A stretch of DNA of 64,000 nt. Source: Amorphoplanes friuliensis DSM 7358 (lineage in GTDB: Bacteria; Actinomycetota; Actinomycetes; Mycobacteriales; Micromonosporaceae). A program made the position numbers and the translations under genes. The stretch lies in the NCBI RefSeq assembly GCF_000494755.1, contig NC_022657.1, positions 3,262,001 to 3,326,000 of the forward strand. Direction: 5' to 3'. The notes under the pieces were generated by a model. It was given only the letters and a program-made list of their open reading frames with translations. It was not told where the DNA came from and did no database searches. Below are positions 1-7,940 of the stretch, one piece after another; position 1 is the stretch's first letter, and the number at the start of each line of letters is the position of its first letter.

Positions 1-2090
1 ACCGCAAGCTCGTCAGTGTCCCGAAGGGCTGGGGCGGCAAGCGGGTCAAGCTGAACTTCGGCGCCGTCGACTACCAAGCGAAGGTCTGGGTCAACGGCAA
101 GCTGGTCACCGAGCACACCGGCGGCTACACCGCGTTCACGGCCGACATCACCGACGCGCTCACCCGGCGCGGCCAGCAGGAGATCATCGTCGGGGTCACC
201 GACGTCACCGGCCCGAACCAGCCCAAGGGCAAGCAGTCGCTGAACCCGGGCGGCATCGTCTACGAGCCCTCGTCGGGCATCTGGCAGACCGTCTGGCTGG
301 AGCCCGTCGCCACCGCCTCGATCGACCAGGTCGTCTCCACTCCGGACGTGGCCACCGGCTCGGTCGTCGTGCAGGTCAAGTCGGCCTCGACCTCCCGCGT
401 CACCGTCACCGCCCTGGACAAGAAGGGCAAGAAGGCCGGCACGGTCACCGGTGCGGCCAACACCGATCTCCGGCTCAAGATCGCGAATCCGCACCTCTGG
501 AGCCCGGACGACCCCTACCTGTACGACCTCGACGTCAAACTGGGCAGCGACAGGGCCCGCAGCTACTTCGGTCTGCGCTCGGTCGCCGTGCAGAAGGTCG
601 GCGGCTTCCCGAAGCTCGTCCTGAACGGCAAGCCGATCTTCTCGCTCGCCACGCTGGACCAGGGCTTCTGGCCCGACGGCCTCTACACCCAGCCCAGCGA
701 CGCGGCGCTGAAGTTCGACCTCGTCGAGACCAAGAAGCTCGGCTTCAACGCGGTCCGCAAGCACATCAAGGTCGAGTCCGCCCGCTGGTACAGGCACGCC
801 GACGAACTCGGCCTGCTGGTCTGGCAGGACTTCGTCTCCGCCGACATCGACAGCCCGGCCGGCCAGCAGGCGTGGCTCAGCCAGGGCCAGGAGATGATGA
901 AGCAGCTCCACAGCTACCCGTCGATCATCGGCTGGGTCGTCTTCAACGAGGGCTGGGGCGAGTGGAACAGGGAAGAGACCGGCCGCATCGCCGAGCAGCT
1001 CAAGGGTGAGGACCCGTCCCGCATCCTCAACGCCCACAGCGGCGTGAACTGCTGCTCGTCCAAGGGCGACTCCGGCAAGGGTGACGTGATCGACCACCAC
1101 GACTACGTCAACAACGACCCGGCCTACCCGGACGCCACCCGCATCGCGATGGACGGCGAGCACGGCGGCTTCACCCTGCGGACCCCCGGGCACATGTGGC
1201 CCGGCCCGCCGGCCGCGATCTACAGCGGTGTCGCCGACAAGGCCGCGCTGACGGCCAAGTACGTCGACAACACCGAGCGCTTCTACCTCGAAGCCGCCGG
1301 CGCGGAGCTCTCCGGTTCGGTCTACACCCAGATCACCGACCTGGAGACCGAACTCAACGGTCTCTGGACCTACGACCGGCGCGAGATCAAGGTCGACCCC
1401 GCCCCGGTACGCGCGATCAACGCCAAGGTCATCGCCGCCGGCGCCGCCGCTGGTGCCGACGCGTCCTTCCCGGGCCGCGGCGACTGGAGCCTGGACGAGG
1501 GCACCGGCACGAAAGCCGCGGACAGCAGCGGAAGCGGCGCCGACCTGACGCTCGCCGGCAACACCGCCTGGGCACCCGGCGCCAAGGGTTCGGCCCTGAA
1601 GTTCGACGGTGACGGCGACTCGGCCGACACCGCGGCACCGGTCCTCGACACCACCAAGGACTACACGGTGTCGGCGTGGGTGACCCTCGACAAGCTGCCC
1701 GGCAACTACGCATCGGTGGTCAGCCAGGACGGCCGTGCCACGGAGAACCCGTTCTACCTCCAGTACGGCCAGGGCGCGTTCGCCTTCAGCACCCCCGGTG
1801 GCAACCGGGCACGGCTGGCGGTCACACCCGACCTGAACCGCTGGTACCACCTGACCGGCGTCCGCGACCACACCAGCGGCGAGGTCCGGCTCTACGTCGA
1901 CGGTCAGCGCGCAGCCGCTGTCCCGGCTGGCCCGGACGTCATCAGCACCGGCCCGCTGTCGATCGGCCGCGCCAAGTACGCCGGTAACCGGACCGACTAC
2001 TGGTCCGGCTCGATCGACCAGGTCCACGCCTACAACCGCACCTTGACGGACGCCGAGGTCGCAGCGCTCTACGCGGCCGAGAAGCCCTGA
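1..2090 (+). CDS. Glycoside hydrolase family 2 protein with C-terminal LamG domain (5' end outside window)
   Basis: The reading frame is open from base 3, so the gene starts upstream of the window; 696 codons are visible. The N-terminal part reads as a GH2 sugar-binding jelly roll (VNGKLV, GGYTAFTADIT), followed by an Ig-like domain and a TIM barrel. The barrel carries VFNEGWGEW, the usual acid/base glutamate context of GH2 enzymes. From about base 1455 the protein becomes a LamG/concanavalin-like domain (WSLDEGTGTKAADSSG, YTVSAWVTL, LYVDGQ, SIDQVHAYNRTL), typical of secreted actinobacterial carbohydrate-active enzymes. Substrate is not decidable from sequence; beta-galactosidase- or glucuronidase-like activity on plant or fungal polysaccharide is an inference. 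The signal peptide, if any, lies outside the window. A strong terminator follows 11 bases after the stop. Confidence 0.88.
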   Translation, partial: RKLVSVPKGWGGKRVKLNFGAVDYQAKVWVNGKLVTEHTGGYTAFTADITDALTRRGQQEIIVGVTDVTGPNQPKGKQSLNPGGIVYEPSSGIWQTVWLEPVATASIDQVVSTPDVATGSVVVQVKSASTSRVTVTALDKKGKKAGTVTGAANTDLRLKIANPHLWSPDDPYLYDLDVKLGSDRARSYFGLRSVAVQKVGGFPKLVLNGKPIFSLATLDQGFWPDGLYTQPSDAALKFDLVETKKLGFNAVRKHIKVESARWYRHADELGLLVWQDFVSADIDSPAGQQAWLSQGQEMMKQLHSYPSIIGWVVFNEGWGEWNREETGRIAEQLKGEDPSRILNAHSGVNCCSSKGDSGKGDVIDHHDYVNNDPAYPDATRIAMDGEHGGFTLRTPGHMWPGPPAAIYSGVADKAALTAKYVDNTERFYLEAAGAELSGSVYTQITDLETELNGLWTYDRREIKVDPAPVRAINAKVIAAGAAAGADASFPGRGDWSLDEGTGTKAADSSGSGADLTLAGNTAWAPGAKGSALKFDGDGDSADTAAPVLDTTKDYTVSAWVTLDKLPGNYASVVSQDGRATENPFYLQYGQGAFAFSTPGGNRARLAVTPDLNRWYHLTGVRDHTSGEVRLYVDGQRAAAVPAGPDVISTGPLSIGRAKYAGNRTDYWSGSIDQVHAYNRTLTDAEVAALYAAEKP

Positions 2091-2101
2091 CCTGAGCACT
2101 G

Positions 2102-2135
2102 CAGAAAGGCCCACCCCGCGGGGTGGGCCTTTCTG
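2102..2135. terminator. Intrinsic terminator, long perfect hairpin
   Basis: A GC-rich hairpin with a near-perfect 17-base inverted repeat (core GGCCCACCCC/GGGGTGGGCC flanked by CAGAAA and TTTCTG). It lies between the converging GH2 gene and the LysR gene and should stop transcription from both sides. No long U tract is needed in GC-rich actinobacteria. Confidence 0.85.
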
Positions 2136-2150
2136 TCTGTCCCCGGCCCT

Positions 2151-2990
2151 TCAGACGCGCGTGGCGACACGGACCAGGTCGGCGAGAGCGCGGGAACGGC
2201 TGTGGGGTGGCCACGCGATCACCGTTGTCACGGTCGGTGCGTCCGGCACCGGGACAGCGGTCAGGCCTTCGAGCAGGTTGACGCGGCAGGACTCGGGCAT
2301 GATCGCCGTGGTGCGCCCGAGTGCGATCAGCTGGAAGAGTTGCGTCTGGTTGTGTACCTCGGCGCCCGGTCCTTCGGGGTAGACGCCGTCGGGGCCGGGC
2401 CAGCGGGCGAGCGGGAGCTCCGGCAGGGAGTTGACCTCCGCCGTACGCAGCTGGGCCCGTCCGGCGAGGGGATGCGAGCTCGGCAGGATCGCGACCTGCC
2501 CCTCGGTGCTCAGCACCTCGGTGTCGAGCCCGGCCGTCGCCTCGAACGGCTGATGCAGCAGCGCCACATCGGCGCGGCCGTTGTGCAACATCTGCTGAGG
2601 CTGCGACTCGCACAGCAGCAGGTCGACGGTGACCGCACCCGGCTCGGCGGCGTAGGTGCCGAGCAGCTTCGCCAGCAACTCGCCCGACGTCCCGGTCTTG
2701 GTGGCCAGCACCAGCGAGGGCCTGCTCGTCGCGGCGTGCTGCGTGCGCCGCTCGGCCGCGGCCAGCGCGCCGAGGATCGCCCGTCCCTCGGCCAGCAGCA
2801 CGGATCCGGCCTCGGTCAGCGTGACCCTGCGGCTGGTGCGTTCCAGCAGGGCGACGCCGAGCCGCTGCTCGAGCTGCGCGATCGTGCGGGACAGCGGCGG
2901 CTGGGCGATGTCCAGCCGGCGAGCAGCCCGCCCGAAATGCAACTCCTCGGCGACCGCAACGAAGTACCGCAACTCCCGCGTCTCCACCAT
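2151..2990 (-). CDS. LysR-family transcriptional regulator
   Basis: 279 aa. An N-terminal winged helix-turn-helix occupies residues 1-60 (ELRYFVAVAEELHFGRAARRL, then QPPLSRTIAQLEQRLGVALLERTSRRVTLTEAG), a textbook LysR DNA-binding domain. The remainder is a periplasmic-binding-like effector domain. The gene is divergent from the DUF2255 gene at 3082, the classic LysR arrangement, so that gene and the regulator itself are its likeliest targets. A T-N11-A box sits in the intergenic space 21 bases upstream of the start. The effector is unknown. Confidence 0.9.
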   Translation of the reverse strand: MVETRELRYFVAVAEELHFGRAARRLDIAQPPLSRTIAQLEQRLGVALLERTSRRVTLTEAGSVLLAEGRAILGALAAAERRTQHAATSRPSLVLATKTGTSGELLAKLLGTYAAEPGAVTVDLLLCESQPQQMLHNGRADVALLHQPFEATAGLDTEVLSTEGQVAILPSSHPLAGRAQLRTAEVNSLPELPLARWPGPDGVYPEGPGAEVHNQTQLFQLIALGRTTAIMPESCRVNLLEGLTAVPVPDAPTVTTVIAWPPHSRSRALADLVRVATRV

Positions 2991-3010
2991 CCCAGGCTAC
3001 CGCCGGACCG

Positions 3011-3025
3011 ATACCGGCCAGGTAT
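3011..3025. promoter_or_regulatory. Candidate LysR box (ATACC-N5-GGTAT)
   Basis: Perfect 5-bp inverted arms around 5 bases, fitting the LysR T-N11-A pattern (T at 3012, A at 3024), between the divergent LysR gene and the DUF2255 gene. A second palindrome, CCGCCGG-T-CCGGCGG, lies at 3030-3044. Binding by this LysR protein is inference from position. Confidence 0.5.
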
Positions 3026-3081
3026 TGATCCGCCGGTCCGGCGGTGTTGGTCCCGCGCCGACGCCCGGTCACGATCACGTG

Positions 3082-3429
3082 ATGACCCCCGAAGAGCTGA
3101 CACTCGTCTGCGCGGCCGAAGAACTCGAGATCGCGGCCCGGCGCTGGACCCCGATCTGGGTCGTCTGCGTCGGCGCTCACCCTTACGTCCGGTCCTGGTA
3201 CCGCCGCGACACCGGCTGGTTCGCCCACGTCCTGAAGGCCGGCCGCGCGGCCGTCCGCGTTCCCGGCCTGCAGATCGACGTGACCGTGGAGGACATCGGT
3301 GCACTGCCGGCCGGGCTCCGCTCGGACATCGACGCCGCCTACCGCACCAAGTACGGCCGGTACGGCGCCGGAGGGGTCGGCCCGATGGTCACCGACGCGG
3401 CTGCGGCCACCACCCTCCGGCTCAGCTGA
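3082..3429 (+). CDS. DUF2255 family protein
   Basis: 115 aa starting at ATG 3082; an in-frame GTG directly before it at 3079 is an alternative start, and no clear Shine-Dalgarno is visible. The sequence resembles DUF2255: an N-terminal E-L-x-I segment, then WTPIWVVCVGAHPYVRSW and WFAHVLKAGRAAVRV. Family members are small cytoplasmic proteins of unknown biochemical role, possibly a split-barrel fold. It is divergent from the LysR regulator and is probably its target. It meets the next gene tail to tail with one base between the stops. Confidence 0.7.
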   Translation: MTPEELTLVCAAEELEIAARRWTPIWVVCVGAHPYVRSWYRRDTGWFAHVLKAGRAAVRVPGLQIDVTVEDIGALPAGLRSDIDAAYRTKYGRYGAGGVGPMVTDAAAATTLRLS

Positions 3430-3430
3430 G

Positions 3431-3775
3431 TCATCGGCCGGAGGCGCCTGCCGCCTCGGCGAGGACGGTGGTGAGCCGGCGCAGCAGCCCCTCGATCTCT
3501 CCGCAGGCGTCGAACATGTCGGCTCGCTCGTCGATCTCGCCCGCGGACTCCCAGTCCCACTGGCCGTGGGCGACGTTCATGACGAACCAGAGGTGGTCGT
3601 TGTCGGGGTGGAGGAACAGGGCGCAGGCCCATTCCTTGACCAGCAGGGTCACGGGCTGGGTGGAGCAGGTCACCAGGCACTTGCAGCTCGCGCTGGTGTA
3701 GGCCAGCCGCAACGAGCCGGAATGGGCCGGGCAGTGGCAGTCGCAGAGCCGGTCCGGCCGGCGTGTCAGGTTCAA
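3431..3775 (-). CDS. Cysteine-rich hypothetical protein
   Basis: 114 aa. The start is TTG at 3775, chosen because GAGGGG lies 7 bases upstream and no earlier Met exists. The N-terminal third holds a cluster CDCHC followed by SCKCLVTC, that is six cysteines and a histidine within about 30 residues, suggesting a bound metal or an Fe-S cluster. The C-terminal part is acidic and helical (EIDERADMFDACGEIEGLLRRL). I do not recognise a family; it lacks the WhiB spacing and turn. There is no operon partner: the neighbour converges and the upstream amidase gene diverges. Confidence 0.6.
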   Translation of the reverse strand: MNLTRRPDRLCDCHCPAHSGSLRLAYTSASCKCLVTCSTQPVTLLVKEWACALFLHPDNDHLWFVMNVAHGQWDWESAGEIDERADMFDACGEIEGLLRRLTTVLAEAAGASGR

Positions 3776-3848
3776 GGCGGTTCCCCTCGTCGGGCTGGGT
3801 GAGCTGGCCCGCTGATAGTGGCGAAAGAACGGCCGGCGTGCTCCAGGG

Positions 3849-3876
3849 CTGTGGACAGTCCAGCCGTTGTGGACAA
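3849..3876. promoter_or_regulatory. Two DnaA-box-like sequences
   Basis: TTGTGGACAA at 3867-3876 is the complement of TTGTCCACAA, matching the actinobacterial DnaA box; CTGTGGACAG at 3849-3858 shares the 8-base core. They lie 18 bases apart in the 230-bp gap upstream of the amidase gene. Two boxes do not make an origin; a role in titration or regulation is speculative. Two CGTTACGG direct repeats (3966-3973 and 3987-3994, 21 bases apart) lie nearer the amidase start. Confidence 0.3.
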
Positions 3877-4006
3877 CGCCGCTGCCATGCGTGCGGGGTG
3901 GTAGGCGGGTTGGGAGTTCCGCCGGTTTTTCTGCCGGTCACGCCTGGTCCTCGGGTCGGGCGCGTCGTTACGGTTCCGGCTCGATCCGTTACGGCAAAGG
4001 GTGATG

Positions 4007-5146
4007 ATGAGAGTTTCGCGGCGTGTTCTTCTGGCTGGTGCGGGCGGTCTGGCTGCGGCCGTTCCGTTGTCGGCGGTGGTCGCCGCGGCGGCTGATGTCC
4101 GTCCCGGCGCGGCCGTGCGCCGGGTTCCGCAGACGCAGCTGCACTCGCGGCCACGTGCTCGTGGCGGCGCGAAGGTGGGCACGGCGGCTTTCCCGCTCAG
4201 CCACGTCGGTCTGTCGTGGACCGGTGGTGCTGCGGCCGTGCGGCTGCGGACGCGGGACGGCTGGGGTGACTGGCAGCCGGCTCGGGGGTGTGCGCCCGCG
4301 GGTGGCGGCAGCGCGCTGGTGAATGCGCGTGACGCGATCGGTTACGAGGTGCAGGCCGACGGTGGGTCGGTGGCGGCTGTCGAGCTCAACACCGTGGACG
4401 GGCCGCTGCGTGCGGTGGCCGCGGCGCCCGGGGTGCTGCCGGCGGCGATCGTCGACGACGGGCCGCGGTACCTGTCGCGGGCGGCGTGGGGTGCCGAGGA
4501 GAGCCGGCGGATCACGACCACGCCGTTGTCGTTCTTTCCCGTTTCCGTGCTGACCGTGCATCACGAGGGCGGCACGTACGACCCCAGCCGCGAGGAGGCG
4601 CACGTTCGTGCCCTGTACGCGTACCAGACGACCCCGGCCGCGCAGGGTGGGTCCGGGCTGGACGATCTCGGGTATCACCTGCTGATCGGGGCCGCGGGCA
4701 CGGTGTACGAGGGGCGCTGGTCCGGCACCGACCTCGTCCCGGTGTTCGGGCCGGGGGCGGGGCCGGACGGCGGGCCGCGGATGGTCAACGGCGGGCACCT
4801 GGCCGGGTTCAACGCCGGCAACGTGGGTGTCTGCCTGCTGGGCGACTACACCACCGCCGCGCCCGCGGAGTCGGTGTACCGGTCGCTGGCCGCCGTCCTG
4901 GCGACGCTGGCCGATGCGTGCCGGCTCGACCCCGCCGCCACCACGCGCTACGTGAACCCGGCGGACGTGGCGAACCCGGCGCGCACCGAGCCGCCGCGGA
5001 GCGCCACGATCCGTACCGTGACGAGCCACCGGGACTGGCACGCGGCGAACCCGGCGGCCGGGAGCACCGACTGCCCGGGTGCCGCGTTCCATCCCGGCAT
5101 GGACCGCGTCCGTCAGGACGTCGCGGCGCTGATCACCACCATCTGA
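4007..5146 (+). CDS. Secreted N-acetylmuramoyl-L-alanine amidase (PGRP/amidase_2 domain)
   Basis: 379 aa from ATG 4007, chosen because AAAGG at 3996-4000 is well spaced for it; GTG 4001 and ATG 4004 are in-frame alternatives. The N-terminus (RVSRRVLLAGAGGLAAA) is a twin-arginine-like signal peptide. The C-terminal half is a zinc amidase of the peptidoglycan-recognition type: TVHHEGGTY and NGGHLAGFNAGNVGVCLLGDY supply histidine ligands, and STDCPG near the end supplies the cysteine ligand. It should cleave the bond between muramic acid and L-alanine of peptidoglycan outside the membrane, for remodelling or lysis. The first 150 residues form a separate beta-rich domain of unknown role. It converges with the DUF808 gene, 16 bases apart. 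Confidence 0.9.
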   Translation: MRVSRRVLLAGAGGLAAAVPLSAVVAAAADVRPGAAVRRVPQTQLHSRPRARGGAKVGTAAFPLSHVGLSWTGGAAAVRLRTRDGWGDWQPARGCAPAGGGSALVNARDAIGYEVQADGGSVAAVELNTVDGPLRAVAAAPGVLPAAIVDDGPRYLSRAAWGAEESRRITTTPLSFFPVSVLTVHHEGGTYDPSREEAHVRALYAYQTTPAAQGGSGLDDLGYHLLIGAAGTVYEGRWSGTDLVPVFGPGAGPDGGPRMVNGGHLAGFNAGNVGVCLLGDYTTAAPAESVYRSLAAVLATLADACRLDPAATTRYVNPADVANPARTEPPRSATIRTVTSHRDWHAANPAAGSTDCPGAAFHPGMDRVRQDVAALITTI

Positions 5147-5162
5147 GGGGCGTGCCCCGAGG

Positions 5163-6104
5163 TCAGTGGGCCTCGGCGGCCGGCTCCGGCTTGCGGCGGT
5201 GGATCGTGAAGGTCATGACCACGACGACCAGCGCGCCGACGATGAGGCCGAGGATGGCGCTGGCGATCGTGTTGACGAGCCAGCCGACAACACCGCCGAG
5301 GGCGCCGGTAGCGTCGTGGGCTGCTTCCTCCAGGTGGTGCACGGCCTCGTAGAGGAAGTGCAGGCCCAGCTCGTCGGTGCCGACCAGCAGGATGTGGCCG
5401 CCGACCCACAGCATCGCCGCGGTGCCGATGATGGTCAGTGCGGTGAGGACGATGGGCATCGCCTTGACGAGGCCGCGGCCGAACTTCGCGATGGCGCCGG
5501 GGAGCTGGGCCAGGCGCAGACCCGCGTCGTCCATCTTGACGATCAGGGCGACCGCGCCGTACACGAGGACGGTCATGATCACCGCGACGACGGCGAGGAT
5601 CGCCAGGCGGGACCAGAAAGGCTCGTCGATCACCTCGTTGAGGGTGATCACCATGATCTCCGCGGAGAGGATCAGGTCGGTGCGGACGGCGCCGGACACC
5701 AGGGTCTTCTCGTCCTTGGCGCCCTCGTCCTCGCCGTGGGCGTCGTGGTGGGCGATCTTCGCCCAGACCTTCTCGGCACCCTCGAAACAGAGGTAGGCGC
5801 CGCCGAGCATGAGGATCGGGGTGAGCAACCACGGGACGAACTGGCTGAGCAGCAGGATCGCCGGCAGGATGATCAGGAACTTGTTGCGCAGGGAGCCCAG
5901 GGCGATGCGCTTGATGATCGGCAGCTCGCGGTCGGCGGCGAGGTCCCGGACGTACTGCGGCGTGACGGCGGCGTCGTCGATGACCACACCCGCCGCCTTG
6001 GCGCCGGCCTTCGCGGCAGCCGCCCCGATGTCGTCGACGGACGCGGCGGCGGCGCGAGCCAGCACCGCCACGTCATCCAGCAGGGCTACGAGTCCACCGG
6101 CCAA
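5163..6104 (-). CDS. DUF808 family inner-membrane protein (YedI-like)
   Basis: 313 aa. The start is TTG at 6104, supported by GGAAGGA six bases upstream. The N-terminus GGLVALLDDVAVLARAAAASVDD and the following VIDDAAVTPQYVRDLAADRELPIIKRIALGSLRNK segment are characteristic of DUF808. Several hydrophobic helices follow (ILPAILLLSQFVPWLLTPI; around 190-215; near the C-terminus), ending in a basic tail HRRKPEPAAEAH. The family is widespread in bacteria; its biochemical role is unknown. The next gene upstream on the same strand is 54 bases away and may share a transcript. Confidence 0.85.
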   Translation of the reverse strand: MAGGLVALLDDVAVLARAAAASVDDIGAAAAKAGAKAAGVVIDDAAVTPQYVRDLAADRELPIIKRIALGSLRNKFLIILPAILLLSQFVPWLLTPILMLGGAYLCFEGAEKVWAKIAHHDAHGEDEGAKDEKTLVSGAVRTDLILSAEIMVITLNEVIDEPFWSRLAILAVVAVIMTVLVYGAVALIVKMDDAGLRLAQLPGAIAKFGRGLVKAMPIVLTALTIIGTAAMLWVGGHILLVGTDELGLHFLYEAVHHLEEAAHDATGALGGVVGWLVNTIASAILGLIVGALVVVVMTFTIHRRKPEPAAEAH

Positions 6105-6158
6105 GGCATGTCCTTCCAGAGGTCGGGCAATGTCCGCCCCATTGTCGCCTATGAGCTG

Positions 6159-6620
6159 CTAGTCGGCAGGTGGGTGTCCCGGCGCCCACTGCATGGCCGG
6201 GGCGGGCTTGCGCAACAGGTGATCGCGGACGCTGCGCGGCACGGTCAGGGTCAGCAGTGCGGCCAGGGAGAACAGCACGACGCCGATGCCCGCGAACGGG
6301 ACCATGTCGTTCAGTGCGGTGATGAGCAGGAGCAGACCGCCGAAGAAGATCGTGAACGGCAGCAGCACGAGACTGACGACCCAGGCCCACGTCCGGCCGC
6401 GGCGCACCTGCCATGCGAGCACCAGGATGAAGAGCGCGAAGATCAGCACGATGGCGTTGAGGACCAGGAAGACCCCGCGGGCGCCGGTGCTCCAGCCGTT
6501 CTGGCCGAGGTTGGTCACCACGCCGTACGCGACCCGGCCGGCGCTGAACACACCGACGACCGCGAGCAGGCTGGCACCGGCCTCCAGCATCGGTGGCCTG
6601 TCAGCAGCGGAGTTGATCAT
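6159..6620 (-). CDS. Small integral membrane protein, four predicted helices
   Basis: 153 aa with hydrophobic segments near residues 13-33, 45-65, 75-97 and 103-125 (for example LVLLPFTIFFGGLLLLITAL), a basic cytoplasmic tail and no catalytic motif. I do not recognise a named family; similar DUF-type membrane proteins are common in actinobacteria. It may be co-transcribed with the DUF808 gene downstream (54-base gap). The 18-bp hairpin just upstream separates it from the PEBP gene, so it probably has its own promoter. Confidence 0.7.
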   Translation of the reverse strand: MINSAADRPPMLEAGASLLAVVGVFSAGRVAYGVVTNLGQNGWSTGARGVFLVLNAIVLIFALFILVLAWQVRRGRTWAWVVSLVLLPFTIFFGGLLLLITALNDMVPFAGIGVVLFSLAALLTLTVPRSVRDHLLRKPAPAMQWAPGHPPAD

Positions 6621-6628
6621 TGCGGCAT

Positions 6629-6669
6629 CGTAGGGCAGGGGGCAGCCGCGCGCTGCCCCCTGCCCTACG
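6629..6669. terminator. Intrinsic terminator, 18-bp perfect stem
   Basis: Arms 6629-6646 and 6652-6669 are perfectly complementary (CGTAGGGCAGGGGGCAGC and its reverse complement) around a 5-base CGCGC loop. It lies just after the leftward PEBP gene stop and before the leftward membrane-protein gene, so it should end the PEBP transcript. Confidence 0.85.
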
Positions 6670-6674
6670 AGCGT

Positions 6675-7217
6675 TCAGGCGGGGATCTCGGCTGTGGCGG
6701 TGAGGACGGCGCGGCCGAGGACGTGGCCGAACATGGTGAAACCGAGGACCGCGGGGGTGGCGTCGGCGGGGATGCCGATGTTCTCGACGTCGAGGGCGTG
6801 CACGACGACGAAGTAGCGGTGCGGGCCGTGGCCGGCGGGCGGGGCGGCACCGACAAAGCGGGCCGCACCGGCGTCGCCGCGCAGCTGGAAGGCACCCTCG
6901 GGCAGGCCCGAGCCGGTGTCGTCGCCGGCGCCCTCGGGCAGGTCGGTGACCGTGGCGGGCAGGTCCGCGACGGCCCAGTGCCAGAAGCCGGAGCCGGTGG
7001 GGGCGTCCGGGTCGTACACGGTGACGGCGTAACCGCGGGTGCCGTCGGGGGCACCGGTCCAGGACAGCTGCGGGGAGATGTCCTTGCCGCCGGGAACGCC
7101 GAAGAGGCCGGACATCTGCTCGGCCGGCAGGACACCGCCGTCGGTGATCGTGCTGCTGGTGACGGTGAAGCTCGCGGCCTCGGGGAGCCGGGCGAAGGGA
7201 TCGTTGAGTGTGGTCAT
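6675..7217 (-). CDS. YbhB/YbcL family Raf-kinase-inhibitor-like protein (PEBP fold)
   Basis: 180 aa, a usual length. The PEBP signature is clear: [42 protein letters not shown], then [20 protein letters not shown]. Bacterial members are small cytoplasmic or periplasmic proteins with a ligand pocket for phosphate-like groups; their role is poorly known. No signal peptide is seen. It is divergent from the GntR gene with a 12-bp palindrome between them, so it is a likely target of that regulator. Confidence 0.92.
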   Translation of the reverse strand: MTTLNDPFARLPEAASFTVTSSTITDGGVLPAEQMSGLFGVPGGKDISPQLSWTGAPDGTRGYAVTVYDPDAPTGSGFWHWAVADLPATVTDLPEGAGDDTGSGLPEGAFQLRGDAGAARFVGAAPPAGHGPHRYFVVVHALDVENIGIPADATPAVLGFTMFGHVLGRAVLTATAEIPA

Positions 7218-7236
7218 GGGATCGACAGTAACAGCA

Positions 7237-7248
7237 ATAATCGATTAT
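7237..7248. promoter_or_regulatory. Palindromic operator candidate ATAATCGATTAT
   Basis: A perfect 12-bp palindrome, strikingly AT-rich for this genome, in the 57-bp gap between the divergent PEBP and GntR genes. A -10-like TACGAT at 7262-7267 lies 14 bases further on. Size and symmetry fit a GntR/FCD operator; binding is inferred. Confidence 0.55.
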
Positions 7249-7274
7249 CGGCCAAATGGTCTACGATGACGTGC

Positions 7275-7940
7275 GTGACGATGCTCTCCACCCAGGTCTA
7301 CGCGGAGCTCCGGGACGCGATTCTGCGCGGTGACTTCGCGCCGGGTGACGCCCTCAAACCCCAGGAGCTGGCGCACCGGCACGGGGTGAGCCTCGCCGTG
7401 GTCCGCGAGGCCCTGACCCGGCTGGTCGGTGACGGCCTGGCCGACCGGCTCGTCAACCGCGGATTTGCCGTGCCGCTGCAGTCCGACCAGCGCTGGCAGG
7501 ACATCGCCGAGGCCCGGCGCACCGTCGAGCCGGTGATGCTGCGGATGGCCATCGACCGTGGCGACCTCGACTGGGAGGCCCGCGTCCGGGCGGCGCACCA
7601 CCGGCTGGCACGGACGCCACCGCTGCAGCCCGGCGAAGGACCGCACGTCAGTGCCGAGTGGTCCCGCGCGCATCACGACTTCCACCGGGCGCTGCTCGAG
7701 GGCTGCGGCAATCCGGTCTTGCTGGAGACCTTCGACCGGCTGTGGCTCGCCAGTGAGCTCAGCCGTCGCTGGTCGGGCGCCGGCAACCCGCACCGCGACT
7801 ACCTCGAGGAGCATCGTCTGCTCGAAGAGGCTGCTCTGGCCCGTGACGCGGGCGCGGCGGCCGGCCTCCTCGAACGCCACGTGACCAGGACCGCCGCAGC
7901 GCTGGTCGCGGGGGAAGCGTCAGGACGGCCGGTCGGCTGA
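7275..7940 (+). CDS. GntR-family regulator, FCD subfamily
   Basis: About 221 aa. The N-terminal winged helix (STQVYAELRDAILRGDFAPGDAL, then HRHGVSLAVVREALTRLVGDGL) is a GntR DNA-binding domain; the C-terminal all-helical FCD domain (RTVEPVMLRMAI, AHHDFHRALLEGCGNPVLLETFDRLW) would bind a small organic acid, often through a metal held by Asp and His. Starts at ATG 7266, GTG 7275 or ATG 7281 are all possible. No Shine-Dalgarno is visible, and TACGAT at 7262-7267 would place the transcript start at or next to GTG 7275, suggesting a leaderless mRNA. Its last 21 bases overlap the converging WYL gene. Confidence 0.88.
   Translation: MTMLSTQVYAELRDAILRGDFAPGDALKPQELAHRHGVSLAVVREALTRLVGDGLADRLVNRGFAVPLQSDQRWQDIAEARRTVEPVMLRMAIDRGDLDWEARVRAAHHRLARTPPLQPGEGPHVSAEWSRAHHDFHRALLEGCGNPVLLETFDRLWLASELSRRWSGAGNPHRDYLEEHRLLEEAALARDAGAAAGLLERHVTRTAAALVAGEASGRPVG

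Noticed and set aside
5166-7940. Open frame of more than 900 codons on the plus strand across DUF808, the membrane protein and PEBP genes
   Set aside because: Only its last 221 codons (the GntR regulator) show a real protein. The rest is antisense to three well-supported genes and is rich in low-complexity Asp, Gly and Arg.
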